Assembly (NCBI GenBank): GCA_947305825.1
Contig: CAMZET010000073.1
Span: forward strand, 1-7,094
Direction: 5' to 3'
Length of the DNA stretch: 7,094 bases
Source: an uncultured Verrucomicrobiota bacterium
GTDB lineage: Bacteria > Verrucomicrobiota > Kiritimatiellia > RFP12 > UBA1067
Shown in pieces: positions 6,551 to 7,094 of the stretch (the stretch's first letter is position 1; each line of letters begins with the position of its first letter). The translations under genes were made by a program, and so were the position numbers. A model generated the notes under the pieces. That model ran no database searches. It saw only the letters and a program-made list of their open reading frames with translations, and had not been told where the DNA came from.

Positions 6551-6829
6551 CTACGATATCTTCGAAAAGTGCTCCAGCGCCTCGGCGAAATTCTCGATAA
6601 CCTCGTCGGCGTTCCCCTTCTCTATACCCTCGCGCACACAATGTCGCAAGTGCTCTTCCAGTATCATCAGCCCTATGCGCTGCAATGCGCAGTTCGCTGC
6701 GTTTATCTGCGTCAGTATGTCTTCGCACGGCGCGGCGTCGTCAATCATCTTCTGTACGCCGTTGAGCTGCCCCACGATGCGGTTGAGCCGCACCCGAATT
6801 TGCTTCGCGTCTTCAAGACAATGTCCCAT
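6551..6829 (-). CDS. csoR: CsoR/RcnR-family metal-sensing repressor
   Basis: A 92-residue all-helical DNA-binding protein of the CsoR/RcnR/FrmR family; the length is typical. The family core LNRIVGQLNGVQKMI lies at 15-29. The metal ligands Cys35, His60 and Cys64 match the Cys-His-Cys set of Cu(I)-sensing CsoR; His3 and Cys4 at the N terminus resemble the extra His of RcnR and InrS, which sense Ni or Co. The metal is therefore open, though ligation by the three core residues looks secure. Arg/Lys-rich helix surfaces would bind the G-tract palindrome at 6860-6878 when metal-free and release it on metal binding. An AGGAGG ribosome site (complement of 6841-6846) lies 11 bases before the ATG, with a closer GAGG also present. 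It is the first gene of the operon with the ATPase. The symbol is family-level. Confidence 0.93.
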   Translation of the reverse strand: MGHCLEDAKQIRVRLNRIVGQLNGVQKMIDDAAPCEDILTQINAANCALQRIGLMILEEHLRHCVREGIEKGNADEVIENFAEALEHFSKIS

Positions 6830-6857
6830 TTTCCTCTTTCCCTCCTGTCGGACGCAT

Positions 6858-6887
6858 ATTATACCCCAGGGGGGTATACGCTGTCAA
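6858..6887 (-). promoter_or_regulatory. Sigma-70 type promoter of the metal-resistance operon
   Basis: On the minus strand, a perfect -35 TTGACA (complement of 6882-6887) and a perfect -10 TATAAT (complement of 6858-6863) are separated by 18 bases. Transcription would start near 6851, leaving a very short leader of about 22 bases before the repressor ATG. The spacer contains the repressor palindrome, so bound repressor would block polymerase. Confidence 0.9.
6860..6878. promoter_or_regulatory. CsoR-type operator palindrome
   Basis: TATACCCC (6860-6867) and GGGGTATA (6871-6878) are exact reverse complements around a three-base centre, AGG. The A/T ends with G/C tracts are the known form of operators bound by CsoR/RcnR-family repressors. 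The site overlaps the -10 and fills most of the spacer, directly upstream of the repressor gene, so autorepression is the natural reading. Confidence 0.9.
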
Positions 6888-6900
6888 TAGGGTATCTTGC

Positions 6901-6919
6901 TGGGGGTTCCCCATTTTTT
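6901..6919 (+). terminator. Weak terminator-like hairpin with T-run
   Basis: TGGGG (6901-6905) pairs with CCCCA (6909-6913) over a three-base loop and is followed by six T (6914-6919). The form is that of an intrinsic terminator on the plus strand, but the stem is only five base pairs and no plus-strand gene reads into it. It could insulate the operon promoter region from antisense transcription, or be chance. Confidence 0.3.
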
Positions 6920-6936
6920 CGCAGCTGGCGGCACTT

Positions 6937-6961
6937 GCCGGAGAACCGCGCGGTTTCTGGC
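6937..6961. repeat. Imperfect palindrome around AACCGCGCGGTT
   Basis: The 12-base core AACCGCGCGGTT (6944-6955) is a perfect palindrome. Pairing extends outward through AG/CT with one bulged T, then GCC/GGC at the ends (6937-6939 with 6959-6961) past two unpaired G. It lies about 50 bases upstream of the -35 of the metal operon. No function can be assigned; a dimeric regulator site is possible. Confidence 0.35.
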
Positions 6962-6982
6962 TATTCCCGACATTATAGACAT

Positions 6983-7023
6983 CGGAAAATCTCCAGAGCA
7001 CATTCGACACGGAGGAGATTCCG
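6983..7023. repeat. Inverted repeat CGGA..ATCTCC / GGAGATTCCG
   Basis: AATCTCC (6988-6994) and GGAGATT (7014-7020) are exact reverse complements with a 19-base loop. Pairing continues as CGGA (6983-6986) with TCCG (7020-7023) apart from two extra A on the left arm. There is no T-run on the plus strand and no gene nearby, so it is not a clear terminator. Confidence 0.35.
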
Positions 7024-7048
7024 TCGGCGCATCCAGCGGCTAGCGAGA

Positions 7049-7067
7049 CGTCTAGTGGCACTAGACG
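7049..7067. repeat. 9-bp palindrome at the start of the tandem repeat
   Basis: CGTCTAGTG (7049-7057) and CACTAGACG (7059-7067) are exact reverse complements around one central G. The right arm is part of the first copy of the 22-bp tandem unit, whereas the left arm lies just before the array, so the palindrome occurs only at this junction as far as the window shows. Confidence 0.6.
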
Positions 7068-7094
7068 CATTGTTTGGTGGCACTAGACGCATTG
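7056..7094. repeat. Tandem repeat, 22-bp period, continuing past the window
   Basis: The 17-mer TGGCACTAGACGCATTG occurs at 7056-7072 and again, without a mismatch, at 7078-7094, separated by TTTGG. The period is 22 bases and the second copy ends at the window edge, so the array probably continues. All reading frames of a perfect 22-base unit meet a stop within three units, so it is non-coding. It may be a minisatellite (VNTR) or an iteron-like protein-binding array. Confidence 0.7.

Noticed and set aside
6972..6977. TATAAT on the minus strand upstream of the metal operon
   Set aside because: No acceptable -35 or extended -10 accompanies it, and no gene other than the already promoted repressor lies downstream.
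6813..7070. 85-codon minus-strand frame starting in the tandem repeat
   Set aside because: It runs through the operator, promoter and ribosome site of the metal operon, has no recognisable domain, and begins within the repeat.
7056..7094. CRISPR array
   Set aside because: The identical 17-base blocks are separated by only five bases, so there is no room for spacers; it is a simple tandem repeat.

Overview
The window is G+C-rich DNA from a bacterium, carrying seven complete genes and one truncated one. The promoters, SD sequences, a Tat-lipoprotein GH109-like enzyme and a small GtrA protein together suggest an uncultured gut-type member of the PVC group (Kiritimatiellota/Lentisphaerota-like). 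That placement is inference from gene style; there is no rRNA or other marker gene here.

Layout. (1) Bases 1-215, minus strand: the N-terminal 71 codons of an unrecognised protein that runs off the left edge. (2) Bases 216-479: a divergent intergenic region with two opposed extended -10 promoters, a 9-bp inverted repeat between them and a hairpin at the predicted mRNA start of the right-hand gene. (3) 480-1916: a Tat-exported, predicted lipidated, NAD(P)-binding glycosidase-like protein of the GH109/Gfo-Idh-MocA type, closed by a strong intrinsic terminator. (4) 1978-4468: a tight plus-strand run of a GtrA-family membrane protein, two half-size chromate-transporter-family proteins that overlap by 4 bp, and a ComF-type phosphoribosyltransferase with four CxxC pairs. 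(5) 4499-6829, minus strand, convergent with comF: a metal-export operon, with a CsoR/RcnR-family repressor first and a P1B-type metal ATPase after it. Its promoter is a near-ideal TTGACA-18 bp-TATAAT with a G/C-tract palindromic operator in the spacer. (6) 6880-7094: no gene seen; it holds several small inverted repeats and the start of a 22-bp tandem repeat that continues past the right edge.

How the genes work together. The best-supported circuit is autoregulated metal resistance: the repressor occupies the palindrome overlapping its own promoter, the metal releases it, and repressor and exporter are co-transcribed. The metal cannot be fixed from sequence. The repressor has Cys-His-Cys ligands as in the Cu(I) sensor CsoR, plus an N-terminal His that also fits Ni/Co sensors. 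The ATPase has a CPC motif but lacks the Cu(I)-type Met-Ser signature in its last membrane helix.

The most unusual observations are: the same promoter core (GGTATAATATGCGTC) at two unrelated genes, with a close variant at a third; an extra CxxC knuckle in the actuator domain of the ATPase; and the edge tandem repeat with its embedded 9-bp palindrome. I did not find a clearly new multi-gene system.
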